Part shown: positions 60,525-64,000 of the stretch, piece by piece
Numbering within the stretch: the stretch's first letter is position 1
Layout of the letters: each line of letters opens with the position of its first letter
Assembly (NCBI GenBank): GCA_025617745.1
Contig: CM046870.1
Location: 28,291,927-28,355,926, forward strand
Reading direction: 5' to 3'
Length of the DNA stretch: 64,000 nucleotides
Source of the DNA: Heliocidaris erythrogramma
Taxonomy: Eukaryota > Echinodermata > Echinoidea > Camarodonta > Echinometridae
The notes under the pieces: model-generated
The model's input: the letters and a program-made list of their open reading frames with translations, nothing else
What the model was told of the DNA's origin: nothing
Database searches by the model: none
Made by a program: the position numbers and the translations under genes

Positions 60525-60617
60525 CCCCCCCCCCAAAAAAAAAAAAATAATAATAAATAAATAAATAAAAATAAATAAATAATAAATAAATAAAATAAAA
60601 TAAATAAATAAAAAATG
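60525..60617. repeat. C-run/A-run/(TAAA)n composite
   Basis: C10, A13, then AATAATAAATAAATAAATAA and similar repeats; a (CA)n run follows at 60643-60670. Confidence 0.85.
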
Positions 60618-60640
60618 GCATTTTGTTAATGTTGACTTAA

Positions 60641-60671
<31 letters not shown>

Positions 60672-60684
60672 TCACGTTTACATG

Positions 60685-60865
60685 GCTTTACTTCCGAGGA
60701 CAACTATTGTTCCTCTATTGTTACTCGTCCTCGGACAGTCGACGGAATAAGGCATAAATTCATTGTTCGACGTTCGAGGACTATTGTCCGCCTTCCGAGG
60801 ACCATTGTTGTCATGATTTTTTTTTTGTTCTCTGTCCGAAAATGTCCTCGGACATAATGCTAAAC
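60685..60865. repeat. CCGAGGAC/GTCCTCGG repeated modules
   Basis: TTCCGAGGACAACTATTGTT, TCGTCCTCGGACAG, TTCGAGGACTATTGTCCG, TTCCGAGGACCATTGTTG and AATGTCCTCGGACATAA occur within 180 bp on both strands. Confidence 0.65.
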
Positions 60866-62639
60866 AAACGCACACTCATCTCTGACAAGCAAAAATTGTT
60901 CAAAAAGAAGGGGAAGCACATAAAAAGAAAAGTGGATGGCGGGGGGGGGGGGGGGGGGGTTCCGGTTCCAATACACTCCAAAATAGAAATAATGACAATC
61001 TTAAAGGTATGTCCGTAACCCCTTGGTACCCTTAATCAGCCACAGACTTCAGATGCTAAAATTGTCATATTTTTTTAATACCAGGACCAAAATATACAAT
61101 GTACAACTTCTAGAGGGAGAGGAAGATTCGAATAATAATGAAATATTGCAAATGTTGAGCATTTCCATTTAGTTGGTGACAAAATAATAATTAATTTCCC
61201 GCCAGGAAGGTCAAACACATTATCGTTATCAGCAGTGAAGTGGGATGTGTTATATTACGAGTAGGGGAAGTAAACAGGAGAGGGGTAAAAGAAAATAGTT
61301 GATTTAGGAACAAAAAATGAATACGTCAATTGATTCACCAAATTGCCATTTTGAGATTCGTCTGTAATGATCACATTTTTCAAACATTCTTATTTTTGTC
61401 CGATTTCTTTCAAACTGTCACCGTCCTGTTTCTCTTATTTTCTGCTTTCACACAAATCAGCTTTTTGTTCAAAGGTTGGATTGCCATTTAGAGGTGCTTG
61501 TTGTATTTATACTTATCTCACTTAACTTTTGAATTACAGTATAAAATATCATTTGTGTAGTCTTTTAAGCATCATTTGTTTTTATATTGTTTGATGTTAA
61601 TCTTTCCAATTACATTCAGTTTTGTCAGCTCTCATAAACAGAATACATTGAGCACTGAACTTTTTAAAATAATTTTTTAAAGAGAGAAAGAGCGTGGGAT
61701 GGGGAACAGAGAGAGAGAGAGAGATTGCCAAGTTTCAGTCGGGAGAACTCTAAATTATTCTAGTCCAAAAATGACGTACGAGAAATGTAACATTATAGGC
61801 CCTATATAGAATAATCAACAAAAAATTTCATGATTTGGTGATATTCATTCACTCAAGAATTACGTAAACCATAAAGTAAAATTTCTATTTGTATAAGGAG
61901 ACACGATGAAAAGGTTCCTCTTTTGGGATGAAAAAAAAGCACAATCCGAGGTTTGAAAATTGCTATATTCTGATTATCTTTTGTATTAATTGACTCTTTA
62001 TACCATAGAACTGCAATTGCTGACTGTGAAAAGGTGCCACTTTAGTTTTAGTTTTTACGGAGAAATCATCATGCTCTTTTCTCCTCTGTTTCCTCAAACA
62101 GTCGCAATGTTGAAGAAAAAAAAAGAAACCTAGCAAAAAATTTAGTATAAAATATATATAAATTTTCTTTGCACCACATCTACAATATAGCTTCCCATCT
62201 TTATTAATGATGTGGGTATTATATATTACCCTTATACCCTCATTTCTTATAGGTCTACGTTTCGTTCCTAACGTTTTCCTGGTTTTATCCAAAGCTGCAA
62301 GCCGTTTGCAAAACAATGGGACTTGATAAAGTTATTTTACTTGCGTCATGCAGGCAAAGGACACCCATGTATACATGTAAATGCACATACCCAGGTTTTT
62401 GCGAAATCTCTTGACGCGCAACCACTTGAAGCAGGGTCCGTGGCGTAATTTTTCAGATTTGTCCGAAAATTGATTTTCGACGGAAAACTGGCGTAATAGT
62501 CTTAATTCACAAACAAAGGAGTGAATACAGAACATGGGCCTATTGTTCGTCGCTTACTGTTGCATGTATTCTCTGGAATTGGACAATCGTCCGTTGGAAT
62601 AATATTGGCGGTAGTGGTATAAACGCATGATGTGCATCG

Positions 62640-62832
62640 TGCTTACTCTCTCTCTAAATAGAGAATTAATTTTCGCTATATTTTCACTCTCCCTGGAGTG
62701 ACGTCAGTGATCACTTGTTTAGGAGTGAATTTCGAGTGACTATCGAGTGCTCTCTAAGAGGAAAAGAGTGGATTTTCACTCTATCTTCACTCCCCAAGGA
62801 GTGACGTCAGTGATCACTCGATTTTAAGAGTA
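62640..62832. repeat. GTGATCACTGACGT repeat, doubled copy
   Basis: Two tandem units of about 110 bp, each ending GGAGTGACGTCAGTGATCAC (62694 and 62798), with TTTTCACTCTATCTTCACTC-type sequence before. Contains perfect TGACGTCA palindromes. Reverse orientation relative to 43918. Confidence 0.75.
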
Positions 62833-62841
62833 TAAAAGGTA

Positions 62842-62978
62842 TGGGTGGATGAATGCCATCAAGTTATCATCTGAAAGCATAGTTCTTCTAATTTATAGTG
62901 CAAAAACAACAATTATATCACATACTTCTTGTGCCACACGATCCTTTGTTGCAGGTTGTCATGAAACGCACTGCACAC
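62842..62978 (+). repeat. Solo copy of the 55283-55424 segment
   Basis: GGATGAATGCCATCAAGTTA, TCTGAAAGCATAGTTCTTCT, GATCCTTTGTTGCAGG and ACGCACTG parallel GGATGCCATCAAGGTATC, GAAAGCATAATATTTCT, AACCTTTGTTTCAGG and ACGCACTG at 55290-55424. Confidence 0.65.
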
Positions 62979-63046
62979 GTAGCTCATATTAGAACAGTAC
63001 TTTCTTTTCTTGCATAGCACCCATTTTATTTGGAACCATCATTGGG

Positions 63047-63210
63047 ATCAGGAGTTGGTCTAGCGGTAACGTTTACGGGCAGCTCTTTCTTTTCGCCTAC
63101 AAAGTGACTCTGATCGGACCCAGATTCGAATCTCAGTCACGTCTTTCGGATGGTGACGTTAAAGGTCGGTCCCAGACGTAGATAATCATATTCGATTGAT
63201 ACACGTCTGC
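63047..63210 (+). mobile_element. tRNA-derived SINE
   Basis: GAGTTGGTCTAGCGGTAACG (A box) and CCAGATTCGAATCTCAGTC (B box, GATTCGAATC) sit about 60 bp apart, followed by CGTCTTTCGGATGGTGACGT and AAAGGTCGGTCCC. Matches 41371-41518 on the opposite strand. Confidence 0.85.
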
Positions 63211-64000
63211 CAAAGCTCAATTAAACACGCACACACTAATGCTCTTTGAAACAAAGAAATTACTCAATTTGCTAAATGGCATTAATTAATTAGTACGGAA
63301 ATAACACAGTAAGCTAATCGCAATGAACCAAGGGTGTCTTATCGGTTGTCATCCATGCATGTCAGATCAAAACCTGCATAAATGGAATTTTTTCTGAACC
63401 AATATCGTAATCGATTCCATCATGACGTCTCCTTGCGTGTGTACATGGAAGAACAAAACGCCCCTTCCCCACATGGTATTTTTATTACACAACAGAAGGA
63501 AAAAAAACCAATTACGAAAGGAGGAAAAGGGAGAAAAGGAACACAACGGTAACAAAAACCGATACCGAATCATAACGAATGGGAAACGAATTCAAGATAA
63601 ACAGATGTATTCCAAAACGCCCCTCCCCTTTGTTGTTTTACTTTTTTCTTTGACCAGCAAGAAGGAAATGACCAAAGTAGAAAACGACAAAAGGAGGGGG
63701 CAAGAAAGAAAAGAAAATGGAGGAAACTAGAAGAAAACTGAGAACGAAATAAGAAGATGGTCAGAGGGGAGAAATCAAGATAAATCATTTTAATTATTTC
63801 AGTGATAAGAGTGTCAGACGTGTGGTTTGAAACATATTGGTATTTTTTTTAATATTTTGTTTTTAACAGTATTTCTTTATGACATCTAGCTTTAAAGTTA
63901 GTGAAAATATAGTACTCACACAAAACATGTCGCGATCATGGGGTATATATGCACTACAACATGAATTTAAAAAAAAGAAATGCGATAAAAATCTATCCCA

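Larger units (their letters stand above)
58362..64000 (+). other. Probable first coding intron of the GPCR
   Basis: No sequence resembling TM2 or later helices was seen, so the next exon is probably beyond the right edge. Unique-looking AT-rich DNA fills 58776-59659, 60026-60524, 60963-62639 and 63211-64000, with a G18 run at 60941 and short GA repeats at 61704-61721. 63480-63780 is purine-rich and encodes nothing recognisable. Confidence 0.5.

Noticed and set aside
63047..63160. Possible functional tRNA gene
   Set aside because: It has A and B boxes, but no cloverleaf acceptor stem could be formed and an antisense relative at 41371 shares the non-tRNA body, so it is a SINE.

Overview
The window is animal genomic DNA with no prokaryotic signature: spliced genes with GT-AG introns, non-LTR retrotransposon debris, tRNA-derived SINEs, many small inverted-repeat transposons (MITEs) and abundant microsatellites. 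The divergence of the integrin and the repeat style (GGGCCCTGTTTCAT-type MITEs, frequent tacatgta motifs, TTAA-flanked elements) suggest a marine invertebrate deuterostome, most likely an echinoderm and probably a sea urchin. That placement is inference from general knowledge, not a database match.

The main gene is an integrin beta subunit on the + strand. I located 19 coding exons between 8183 and 33366. All have GT-AG borders, and their phases join into one uninterrupted frame of 750 codons plus a TGA stop. They run from the C-terminal half of the PSI domain through the hybrid domain, the betaI domain (MIDAS, ADMIDAS, SyMBS), four integrin-EGF modules, the beta-tail domain, one transmembrane helix and a short tail with NPIY and NPTY motifs. 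The signal peptide and first half of PSI were not found; they lie upstream in 1-8182 or outside the window. About 6.3 kb after the stop (33367 to about 39715) is AT-rich and almost free of mobile elements, and looks like a long 3' UTR.

The introns are crowded with repeats and carry copies of the gene's own exons. The MIDAS exon is partly copied 173 bp downstream (11775-11846). The start of the beta-tail exon, with its splice acceptor, belongs to a decayed tandem array of units of about 105-120 bp (29049-30240). A 32-bp piece of the intron after exon 18 is copied 676 bp upstream at the broken end of a LINE (31729-31760).

From 39.7 to 58.2 kb I see no host gene, only SINEs, LINE fragments, MITEs, minisatellites and two dyad-symmetric arrays of a TTCGTAATTCCGA-type module. 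At 58196-58361 one exon encodes the N-terminus and first transmembrane helix of a rhodopsin-family GPCR and ends at a good splice donor. Its remaining exons are not in the window, so 58362-64000 is probably its first coding intron.

The two genes show no operon-like or functional link. The most unusual features are the repeated partial exon duplications inside the integrin gene, an RGD tripeptide within the integrin's own EGF-2 module, and a set of TTAA-bounded elements, one with an uninterrupted relative that shows the pre-insertion site.
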